64,000 nucleotides of DNA from Anaeramoeba ignava (lineage: Eukaryota; Metamonada; Anaeramoebidae). The notes beneath the pieces are model-generated. The model was not told where the DNA came from, made no database searches, and was given only the letters and a program-made list of their open reading frames with translations. Below, piece by piece: positions 34,524 to 46,745 of the stretch (positions are counted from its first letter, which is position 1; every line of letters starts with the position of its first letter). Both the position numbers and the translations under genes were made by a program. Location: NCBI GenBank assembly GCA_028826165.1, contig JAPDFW010000022.1, positions 682,001 through 746,000 on the forward strand, read 5' to 3'.

Positions 34524-35554
34524 ATGGATTCTTTTCAAGTAAACCAATTCAAAAATTATTAAATTATAAAATTATTAAATTATTAAATTGTTAAATTATA
34601 AAATTATAAAATTATTTAATAAAAGGTTTCTTTAGTAGATAGTTCTGGAGAACCTAAACTACAAGGACTTGCAACATTCAAAAAAGATCATATTGCTTTT
34701 CATTCGGAAAAATTTGAAATTATTTCATATTATAAAAAAATTTATAAAGTATTTTAATTTTAATTATATAAATGAATTTTAATTTTTGACAGGTTTTTTT
34801 ACAACAGAAGCTTAACATCATTCACTGTAAAATGTTAGAGAAAAAAATACTTTCAATTAAATTTGAAAATCGACAAAATTTAATTGATTTTGCTCGCAAA
34901 CTTCAAACTTTTAAACAATTTTTTGCTCCTCCTCCTGAAGATGATGAAATAGAAAAAGAAAGTGATGAAAAACCAAAAGAAACTGAAGTAGTGAAACATT
35001 CACATAAATCCAAAGACAAAATAAAAAAGCAAAAAAGTGAAAATTTCAACAAAAGAATTGAAGAAGAAAAAAAAAAGAAAAAGAAACAGAAAGAAAAAAT
35101 AAAAAAATCAAAAAGCGAACTTCCAAAACAAGAAAAACAACCGCTTTCAACAGCAACAAGTTATGAAAGTGAATTTGAAAGAAGAGAAAATAAAATCGAA
35201 AATGAAATTTCTCTTGATATGTTTTCATCAGAAATCGAGACTCTTTATATTATTAAATTTCCTGATGATGGAACAAAAAATGCTTTTGGAGAAATTGGAA
35301 TTGGAAGAGAAATTTACCAAATCAAACTTCCAAATCAACGGATTCTTAAAGCAATTTATACAGTTAATACAGAGTTACTTTTTCATCCAAAAGAACCTTC
35401 TTGTCGTCTTAATTTGGGCGATATTAAAAACTCTTTTCTTGAATTTTCTTTCCGTAATTTTGAGAAACGCAATACTTTTTCAAAACATTTTTTGAAATCA
35501 AAGAAGTTATTTTTAGAAAAACTTAAAGCAGCTCCTAAAAAGAAAATGAAATGA
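34524..35554 (+). CDS. Protein with PH-like regions and a basic coiled linker
   Basis: Three exons: 34524-34538 (only MDSFQ), 34626-34748 and 34793-35554, 299 residues. The first part (SSGEPKLQGLATFKKDHIAFHS ... ILSIKFENRQNLIDFARKL) has the strand pattern and terminal helix of a PH-like domain. A highly charged Lys/Glu linker follows, then a second beta-rich block (ETLYIIKFPDDG ... RNFEKRNTFSKHFLKSKKL) that may be another PH-like fold. I do not recognise the family. The tiny first exon is supported by the phase-0 junction and by the lack of another Met in frame until position 34832. Confidence 0.55.
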
Positions 35555-35843
35555 ACTAATCAATTTATTTCTTGGATTTGTTTTGCTTTTCTCATTTAAT
35601 TTTTTACTTTATCAAATTTACTTTTTTTTTCTTTTTCTTTCTTTTTTTTTTTGGATTGAAATGAAAATCTTTTTTTTTCTTTTTTTTTTTCTTCAATGAA
35701 ATCTTTTTTTTTTAATTGTTCTTTCTTTTTTTAAAAAAAAAAATGAAATTCTCAACAAAAAATTTTTGATTATTTTTGTGAGAAAAAAGAAAAAAGAAGC
35801 AAAAAAAAAAAACGGAAAAAAACGGAAAAAAATTTAAACTCCA

Positions 35844-38049
<2,206 letters not shown>

Positions 38050-38351
38050 TTTAATTTGAAAGGAAAAAAAAAAGGAAAAAAGCAAAAAAAAGATAATGAA
38101 AAATGAAAAAAAAAATTTTATTTTTAATTAAAAAAAAAAATAAATTAAAAAAAAAAAAGAAGAAAAAAAAAATTAATTTTTCTCCTTTTAAAAAAAAAAA
38201 TAAAAACAAAAAATTTTTTTTACATTTTTTTTTTTTCATTTTTTTCTTTTTTTCTTTTCAATTTTCCTTTATAAAATAAAACAACAACAACAAAAATAAA
38301 AAAAAAGAAAAACAATTAACAATTAAAAATTAAAAATTTTTTAAAAGAAAA

Positions 38352-41300
38352 ATGGATTTTAATAATTCAAATATTCAAATGGAAGATGAAGATGAAGATG
38401 AATTAAATCAAGAATCTTCATGGAAAGTAATCAGTGCATTTTTTAGACAAAAAGGGTTAGTTCGACAACAACTAGATTCATTTAACGAATTTCTTGAGCA
38501 TTCAATACAAGAAATAGCTGACAGCACAGAAGAAATCAAAGTATTTGTTGAACCTAAACACACACCAGGACTTTCTTATGTAGATGCAGTTGAAAGTTAC
38601 AGTTTAAAATTAGAAAAAACTTTTCTTACTCCTCCTACAATTACTCAAGATGATGGAACTAGAAAATCCCTTCTTCCAAATGTTGCTCGTCTTCGTGATC
38701 TAACTTATGTCGCTCGTTTGCTTGTTGGTGTAGAATTGACAAATCCTAATGGTGAAATTATTAAAACGGAACCTCCTCCAGAATTGGGTGCTATTCCTAT
38801 TATGGTTAAATCTAGTTATTGTTCTTTAAGTAAATGTCCAACAGAAATTGATCTTGTTCAAGCTGGTGAATGTCCTTATGATCAAGTAATTAAATTTTAT
38901 AATCTAATTTTATAAATAATTTAATAATTAATTTTATAAATAATTTTATAAATAATTTTATAAATAATTTAATAAATAATTTTATAAATAATTTTATAAA
39001 CAATTTAATAATTAATTTAATAAATAATTTTATAAATAATTTAATAAATAATTTTATAAATAATTTTATAAACAATTTAATAATTAATTTAATAAATAAT
39101 TTTATAAATAATTTTATATTTAATTTATAATTAATTTTATAAATAATTTTATATTTAATTTTATAAATAATTTTATAAATAATTTTATAAATAATTTTAT
39201 AAATAATTTTATAAATAATTTTATAAATAATTTTATAAATAATTTTATAAATAATTTTATAAATAATTTTATAAATAATTTTATAAATAATTTTATAAAT
39301 AATTTTATAAATAATTTTATAAATAATTTTATATTTAATTTTATAAATAATTTTATAAATAATTTTATAAATAATTTTATAAATAATTTTATAAATAATC
39401 ATCAGAAATAATTTTATAAATAATTTAATAAATAATTTTATAAATAATTTTATAAATAATTTAATAAATAATTTTATAAATAATTTAATAAATAATTTTA
39501 TAAATAATTTTATAAATAATTTTATAAATAATTTTATATATAATTTAATATTTTGCTTTTAAAAGGGTGGTTATTTTATTATTAGAGGTGGAGAACGTGT
39601 ATTAATTGCACAAGAAAGGCAAGCTAATAATAGAGTTTTTGTTTTTAAAAAAAAGCAACCATCAAAATATTCACATGTTGCTGAGATTCGTTCATCAGAA
39701 GGACCATTAAAACCAGTCTCAACACTTTCTGTTAAATTAATGACAAAAAGAACAAGACAAGTATAAGTCAAACTAATTAATTTAAATTTATTTAATAAAA
39801 ATGATATTAATTTATTTAAATTTATTTATTAAAATTGATTATAATTTATTTAATAAAATGATATTAATTTAATTAAATTTATTTATTAAAATTGATATTA
39901 ATTTATTTAAATAAATTTATTAAAATTGATATTAATTTATTTAATAAAATGATATTAATTTAATTAAATTTATTTATTAAAATTATATTAATTTAATTAA
40001 ATTTATTTATTAAAATTATATTAATTTAATTAAATTTATTTATTAAAATTATATTAATTTAATTAAATTTATTTATCAAAATGATATTAATTTATTTAAA
40101 TTTATTTCAACATTTTTTTATCATTACAAAAAACAAAAGAACTTTGAAGGACCTCCAATGTCTGCAACAATACCATATATTAGAGAAGAAATTCCAGTTG
40201 TTGTTGTTTTTCGAGCACTTGGATTTATTGCTGATAGAACTATTATTGATCACATTGTATATGATACACATGATCGAGAAATGATGGATGCATTAAGACC
40301 ATCTCTTCAAGAATCATTTGTTATTCAAGACAGAGAAACAGCACTAGATTTTATTGGAAGAAGAGGTCACAGAGTTGGAGCTGTTTATGATAAGCGTCTT
40401 CGATATGCAAAAGATATTTTACAAAAGCGAATGCTTCCTCACATTTCTGTTGAAGAATTCCAAGAAACTCCAAAGGCTTATTTTCTTGGTTATATGATTC
40501 ATCGTCTTTTGTTATGTTCTTTGGGTAGAAATCAAGAAGATGATCGTGATCATTACGGAAATAAAAGATTGGATCTTGCTGGTCCATTGCTTGCAAGTTT
40601 ATTCAATCAACTTTTCAAAAGATTAATTCGTGATATTAGAAAACGTCTTACTACTGTAAGATAATAAATAATAAAATATTAAATAATAATAAATAATATT
40701 AAATAATAATAAATATTAAATAATATTAATAATAAATAATATTAAATAATATTAAATAATATTAAATAATATTAAATAATATTAAATAATATTAAATAAT
40801 ATTAAATAATATTAAATAATATTAAATAATAAATAATATTAAATAATAAATAATATTAAATAATATTAAATAATATTAAATAATATTAAATAATATTAAA
40901 TAATATTAAATAATATTAAATAATATTAAATAATATTAAATAATATTAAATAATATAAAAAAATATTAAATAATATTAAATAATATTAAATAATATTAAA
41001 TAATATTAAACAGCAAGCAAATGCAAATGGAGTCGATTCAGAAAATCTTCGTAATATCTTTAATAGTCAAATCATCTCAGACGGATTGAGATACTCCCTT
41101 GCAACTGGAAATTGGGGAGCTTCTCGTTCTCAAGACCAAAAAGTTGGTGTTTCTCAACCATTAAATAGACTTAATTATATTGCAACTCTTTCACATTTAC
41201 GAAGAGTTAATACACCTATTGGAAGAGAAGGAAAACTAGCAAAACCTCGACAACTTCACAATACTCATTGGGGAATTGTTTGTGTTACTAGAGACACAAA

Positions 41301-44300
41301 AATTCTTCTTGGAGATGGACTAAATACACTCCAAGCAGGAAAACTCGAAATGAATTTTTGCGATTCTTCAATTGCAACAATAAACTCATCCACACTCAAA
41401 GAATCAAAATCAGGAATTGCTGCTTTCCAAACTATTAACCCAACAATTTTGTGTAAAAAATTGTATAAAATCACAACAATATCAGGAAGACAAATTTGTG
41501 CAACTGAAGACCATCCCTTTTTAACAATTTCTGGTTGGAAAAGAGCAGAGAATCTCTATCCCAACGATTTGGTTCGTGTTAGACCGACTCTTGTTGATTT
41601 GGAAGATATTTATGGTTGCGAAAATTTTGCAACTCCTCTGCAAATTATTCCAAGTCTTAAAGACATACCATTTGAAAGCTATAAAGAGCTTCGTTCTTTT
41701 CACGAAATTTCAAAGTTGGGGCTTATACCCTTGATGTCGGATAATAGTAAAATGGAATTAATTTCGCGAATACTTGGATTCTTTTTCACCTCAGGAATGC
41801 TCGATATACAAAATGCTTTGTGTTCTTTTCATCTTCGTGAAAGAAGAGATATCCAAGTATTATCGAATGACATCCAATCTTTGGGATTTAATGATGCAGG
41901 CTCTCCAAACAAAACAATAAAAATAACAAACGGATTTAAATATCAAATTGGAGGATTGTTTTATGCTTTTTTAACTTTATTGACCCAAAAATCAAATACT
42001 CGAAATTTTCCGAATTGGATTCACAAATGCACCCGAGTTATCCAAAGGGAGTTTCTGGGATCGTTCTTTGGAGGAGGAGATGCTTCAAGTTTCTTGGTTA
42101 AATTATATAACAAAAATGCAAAAATTTGCACTATTCTTCCCATGTACATTCGAACAACAAAATCCAACATTAAAGAATTGGGTTCTATAAGACAATTTTT
42201 AACAGAAATACAAAGTATGCTTGAAAGATTTGGGGTTTCTAGCTTTCCAACGCGGATTTGCAAGAGGGTTGATGAAGAAAATGAAATTGGTTTTTCAATC
42301 ACACAAACAGAAGAAAATATCCATAAATTCATAACAAGAATTGGATACCGATATTCAACACATAAAGATTATGAAGGAAGATATGTGAATGAGTTTTTGA
42401 TGATCAAGAAACATTATCCTTATTACTTGGAGACGTTTCTCAAGGAATGCGAAGCACAAGAAGGAACAATTTATGTGCGAATTGCAAAGATTGAGGAAAT
42501 TGAAGATGAAATTGTTGTTGATTTTACAACAAAAAACGAGGACCATTCTTTTGTAGCCAACGGATTTGTTACACACAATTGCCCGTGCGAATCACCAGAG
42601 GGACAATCATGCGGTCTTGTGAAAAACTTAGCGTTAATGACAACAATCTCTGTGGGATCATCAACAGAGTCTATTTTGGAGGTTCTTGATGAATGGACTG
42701 TCGAAACACTTGAGGAAATTCAATCCAACGCAATTTTAGGATCAACAAAAGTGTTTGTGAATGGAAATTGGTATTGCATTCATCGAGATCCAAAAAAACT
42801 TGTTGATGCACTTCGTCAATTGAGAAGATCCGGGGATATTTCACGAGAAGCATCGATTGTATATGATGTTGCGCAGAAAGAGCTTCGGATCCAAACCGAT
42901 CCTGGAAGATGTTCGCGTCCGTTGTATATTGTCAAGGATCAAAAACTCGAAATCAAAAAGAGTCATGTTGCGCGTCTGGAGCGCGAATCGAATAACACTT
43001 GGGAAACCCTAATCGAAAGCGGATTGATCGAGTATGTGGATATAGAGGAGGAAGAAACAGCGATGATTGCGATGATGGTTGACGATCTAAAACGGGCGCA
43101 ACAAAGCCAAGAGAAAGCATACACACGCACATACACTCATTGCGAAATTCATCCTTCAATGATTCTCGGGGTTTCAGCATCAATTATTCCATTCCCGGAT
43201 CACAATCAGTCACCGAGAAACACGTACCAATCAGCTATGGGTAAACAAGCCATTGGAATTCATGCTCTGAATTACGAACTGCGCATGGACACTTTAGCGC
43301 ATGTACTTTTTTATCCGCAAAAACCACTTGTTACAACTCATCCTATGGAGTATCTTCACTTCAAGGAACTGCCAACAGGACAGAACTCAATTGTCGCCAT
43401 CTCGTGCTATTCGGGATACAATCAGGAAGACTCTGTAATCATGAACCAGTCCGCAATCGATCGCGGATTGTTCCGTTCCACTTTTTATCGCACATATACA
43501 GACATCGAGGAGGAAATCGGATATGGAGGAAAAGAACAATTCGAGATTCCCCAGCGATCTGATACCAAGGGAATTAAACCCGGAACATACGGTAAGCTTG
43601 ATATCGATGGCATTGTTCCTCCAGGAACGCGTGTTGTTGGTGGGGATATTATTATCGGTAAAACATCCCCTTTTATAATCACAGACGACGATGCTGACCA
43701 CCAGATCATTCGCGGTCAAACCAAAAGGACTCTTCTGTGTCTGTTCGTCATGGCGAGATTGGTGTTGTTGATAAAGTCGTTATTACACATAATGAAGCAA
43801 ACAAAAAATTCGTTAAGGTTCGTGTTCGTTCAACAAGAGTTCCTGAAATTGGTGATAAATTTTCTAGTCTTCATGGCCAGAAAGGTACTATTGGTTTCAC
43901 TATGAGGCAGGAGGATATGCCTTTTACTGCTGAAGGTATTACTCCTGATATAATTGTTAATCCTCATGCTATTCCAAGTCGTATGACTATTGGCCAGCTT
44001 ATTGAATGTTTGCTTGGGAAAGTATCTGCTATTGATGGTGTTGAAGGTTCTGCAACTCCTTTTACAATTGAACAAACAGTGGATAAAATATCAGATAATC
44101 TTCATAAGTTTGGTTATCAATTAAGAGGAAATGATGTTATGGTAAATTTAAATTCAATTAAAATTAAATTATAAAATTTAATTCAAATTAAAATTAAATT
44201 CAATTAAAATTAAAATTAAAATTAAAATTAAAATTAAAATTAAAATTCAATTAAAATTCAATTAAAATTCAATCATAAAATTCATTTATAAAATTAAAAA

Positions 44301-45210
44301 ATTAAAAATTAAATTTTATAAAATTAAAATTAAAATTCATTTATAAAATTAAAATTTAAAAATTAAATTAAAATTAAAATTAAAATTTTATAAAAATTAA
44401 AATTAAAAAATTAAAATTCATTTATAAAATTAAAATTAAAATTCAAATTAAAATAAAATTAAAAATTAAAAATTCAATTAAAATTAAAAATTAAAATTCA
44501 ATTTATAAAATTAAAATTAAAATTAAAATTAAAATTAAAATTAAATTTAAAATTAAAATTTAAAAATTAAAATTAAAATTAAAATTCAATTATAAAATTA
44601 AAATTAAAATTAAAATTAAAATTAAAATTAAAATTAAAATTAAATTAAATTCAATTCATTCAATTCAATTAAAATTAAAATTAAAATTAAAATTAAAATT
44701 AAAATTAAAATTAAAATTAAAATTAAAATTAAAATTAAAATTAAAATTCATTTATAAAATTAAAATTAGTATAACGGAAGAACAGGAAGAAAAATGGCAG
44801 CTCAAATATTTATGGGACCAACATATTATCAACGACTCAAACATATGGTGATTGACAAAATCCATTCAAGAGCAAGAGGACCACTTCAAGAATTAACAAG
44901 ACAACCAGTAGAAGGGAGATCAAGAGAAGGAGGCTTAAGATTTGGAGAAATGGAACGAGATTGCATGATTAGCCATGGCGCATCACGTTTTTTAAAAGAA
45001 AGATTATTCGATCAATCTGATTATTATTCCGTTTATGTTTGTGAAAATTGCGGTTTAATGGTTCCAATGAAAAATCAAACAAAAACTATCATTTGCAATA
45101 ATTGTGGAAACCAAAAAACTGAAATTGCTCGCGTTGAAATTCCTTATGCTGCAAAATTACTTTTCCAGGAATTAATGTCCATGTCGATTTCTCCAAGACT
45201 TTTTGTTTAA
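38352..45210 (+). CDS. RPB2: RNA polymerase II second-largest subunit RPB2 carrying an in-frame intein
   Basis: Forms half of the Pol II active centre and the Mg- and RNA-binding hybrid site. Five exons: 38352-38885, 39566-39760, 40140-40655, 41014-44141 and 44770-45210, with all four introns in phase 0. Conserved blocks: [78 protein letters not shown], the [20 protein letters not shown] motif, [42 protein letters not shown], and a C-terminal zinc site (CENCGLM ... CNNCGNQ) before LLFQELMSM. With the intein (about residues 505-937) removed, about 1,171 residues remain, normal for RPB2. One base is missing at the A-run 43723-43726: adding an A turns TKRT into [13 protein letters not shown] and restores the family sequence. 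RPB2 rather than RPC2/RPA2 is supported by block identity. Confidence 0.96.
38886..39565 (+). repeat. RPB2 intron 1, AATTTTATAAAT 12-mer array
   Basis: A 680-bp intron with donor GTAATT and acceptor AAAAG. It is made of AATTTTATAAAT with variants AATTTAATAAAT. Another 12-mer, but of different sequence from that in the neighbouring eight-pass protein gene. Confidence 0.92.
39761..40139 (+). repeat. RPB2 intron 2, TTTATTAAAATTGATATTAA-like repeat
   Basis: A 379-bp intron from GTATAA to AAAAG. The repeat period is roughly 35 bp, built of TTTATTAAA and ATTAATTTA words. No coding potential is seen. Confidence 0.85.
40656..41013 (+). repeat. RPB2 intron 3, TAATATTAAA 10-mer array
   Basis: A 358-bp intron, donor GTAAGA and acceptor AACAG. 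It is dominated by an exact 10-base unit TAATATTAAA in about 30 copies. Confidence 0.92.
41281..42579 (+). other. Intein inside RPB2 (433 residues, class 1, with endonuclease region)
   Basis: Self-splicing protein insert between Val of HWGIV and the Cys of CPCESPEGQ; other RPB2 proteins read HWG-x-VCP-x-ETPEG without interruption. The splicing blocks are all visible. Block A starts at Cys1 ([13 protein letters not shown]). Block B is [14 protein letters not shown] with the TxxH pattern. Block F is [19 protein letters not shown]. Block G is FVTHN followed by Cys+1. The central region (about 41740-42400) has two LAGLIDADG-like sites, [11 protein letters not shown] and [12 protein letters not shown], with poor acidic residues, so nuclease activity is uncertain. 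Nuclear polymerase inteins have been reported in RPB2/RPC2 of green algae, fungi and Dictyostelium; whether this site equals a known one I cannot confirm. Confidence 0.96.
44142..44769 (+). repeat. RPB2 intron 4, TTAAAA hexamers with CATTTATAAAATT
   Basis: A 628-bp intron with donor GTAAAT and acceptor ATTAG. It lies between NDVM and [12 protein letters not shown], which abut in RPB2 proteins, so the boundaries are secure. Confidence 0.92.
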
Positions 45211-45395
45211 AATCTCTAGAGTTTTTAATTATATTATTTTCTCATTCAAAGTTATAAGTTCAAGAAATGTGATTCTTTTCTTATTTTCTTATTTTCAAAT
45301 TTTTCCGTTTTTTTTTTTGAAGTTTTTTTTTGAAGTTTTTTTTTCATTTTTTTTTTCATTTTCTTTCTTTTTTTTTTACTTTGTTTGGTTAATAG

Positions 45396-46637
45396 ATGAT
45401 CCCATTCATTCAAAATTTGATTATCAAAATTATTTTTATTTTAATAATTTTTGAATTTTTTTTACAAGTTTTAGATTTTTTTATTGAAAAAGAAATTGAA
45501 AAAGAATTTGAAAAAGAAATTGAAAAAGAATTTGATTCATTTTATTTTTTTGGAAATTGGAAAATACAAAATCCAATAAATATCTCAAATAATACTTTTG
45601 TAAATATCAAAAATTATTGTATAAGAAAAAGTTCAATTTCAAGAGTTTATTCTCAAGTGAATAACAAAAATAACAAAGATGTTTGGGATCTTGATTTGTT
45701 TAATATAAAGTATGGAAACCCAAACAATTACAAAAAAGCAGAAAAAATTGGATCAGGAAAATATTCAAATGTTTATTTATGCGAGAATAAAAAATATGTG
45801 ATCAAAGAATTAAAACCAATAAGTTTGAACAAAATCAAAAGAGAAATAAAAGTACTTGAAATTCTTGAAGGAAAAAACAACACAATAAAGTTATTAGATG
45901 TGTTCAAAAATGAAGAAGAAGAAGAAGAAGGAAAAAATCAATCATGTTTGGATTCAAGATATCATAATTGCACAAGTGTATCATTAGTATTTGAGTATAT
46001 TGAGAATATAAATTACAAGGAATTATATCCAAACTTAACAAAACAAGAAATCAAATATTATATGAAGCAATTATTGATTGCATTGGATTATTCCCATTCA
46101 AAAGGAATCATGCATCGAGACGTCAAACCTTCTAATGTTTTGATTGACCATCAAAATCATCGCTTGGAATTATGTGATTGGGGACTTGGTGAGTTTTATC
46201 ATCCTGGAAAGGAATACATTGTTCGTGTCGCAACAAGATATTATAAAGCCCCAGAATTATTGCTTCAGAAAAAGGATTATGATTACTCTGTTGATATGTG
46301 GGCGTTTGGTTGCTTATTTGCTGGCGTTGTTTTTAGATCAAATGCTATATTTAAAGGATCCAATAATTCGGACCAATTAGTAAAAATTGTCGAACAACTT
46401 GGTTTCAATGATTTGGACCAATATTTGATTCAAAATCACTTGTTTTTGGATTCTGAAGTTTTCGAGATTGTCAAGTATTTTGAGAAAAAAGATTTTTCAC
46501 CTTTTGTTAATGAAGAAAATCAAGATATTGCAAATCAAAATGCTATTGATTTGATTGAGAAATTGTTGGTTTATGATTCTAAGAAGAGATTAACAGCTCG
46601 AGAAGCATTAGAACATCAATATTTTCAAGAGGAATAG
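45396..46637 (+). CDS. Casein kinase 2 catalytic subunit (CK2 alpha) with N-terminal hydrophobic segment
   Basis: A single-exon frame of 413 residues. The kinase domain (from about residue 105) is unmistakably CK2 alpha: GSGKYSNVYLC glycine loop, VIKELKP lysine, IKREIKVLEIL, SHSKGIMHRDVKPSNVLID, the CK2-specific DWG in place of DFG (LCDWGLGEFYHPGKEY), RVATRYYKAPELL, and DYDYSVDMWAFGCLFAG. Unusually, it begins with a hydrophobic segment (residues 3-25, FIQNLIIKIIFILIIFEFF) and an E-K repeat before the kinase. If this Met is used, the protein would be an ER-targeted or membrane-anchored CK2. There is no second Met between the segment and the kinase that would give a normal start, which supports the upstream one. 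A Cys-containing insert (QSCLDSRYHNCTS) lies between beta-4 and beta-5. Confidence 0.9.
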   Translation: MIPFIQNLIIKIIFILIIFEFFLQVLDFFIEKEIEKEFEKEIEKEFDSFYFFGNWKIQNPINISNNTFVNIKNYCIRKSSISRVYSQVNNKNNKDVWDLDLFNIKYGNPNNYKKAEKIGSGKYSNVYLCENKKYVIKELKPISLNKIKREIKVLEILEGKNNTIKLLDVFKNEEEEEEGKNQSCLDSRYHNCTSVSLVFEYIENINYKELYPNLTKQEIKYYMKQLLIALDYSHSKGIMHRDVKPSNVLIDHQNHRLELCDWGLGEFYHPGKEYIVRVATRYYKAPELLLQKKDYDYSVDMWAFGCLFAGVVFRSNAIFKGSNNSDQLVKIVEQLGFNDLDQYLIQNHLFLDSEVFEIVKYFEKKDFSPFVNEENQDIANQNAIDLIEKLLVYDSKKRLTAREALEHQYFQEE

Positions 46638-46745
46638 AAAAACGAAAATTGAATAAAAAATAGATTTGATTTTATTTTTGATTATTTTATTTTATTTTTT
46701 TTGGAAATTTTTTTTCATTTTTTTCTTTATTCTATTTTATTTTTA
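46638..46745. other. Spacer, CK2 alpha to sorting nexin
   Basis: A 108-bp T-rich spacer with no gene. Confidence 0.6.

Noticed and set aside
41281-42579. Insert in RPB2 as an unspliced intron
   Set aside because: It is open throughout, has intein blocks A, B, F and G at the right order, and begins TGT and ends AAT rather than GT-AG. Real introns in this gene are AT-only repeats.
43717-43740. Programmed -1 frameshift in RPB2
   Set aside because: CAAACCAAAAGG does not allow good tRNA re-pairing in the -1 frame, and RPB2 is not known to use recoding. A missing A is simpler.
42281-43905. Antisense ORFs inside the intein and RPB2 exon 4
   Set aside because: They mirror the GC-richer sense coding sequence and encode nothing recognisable.
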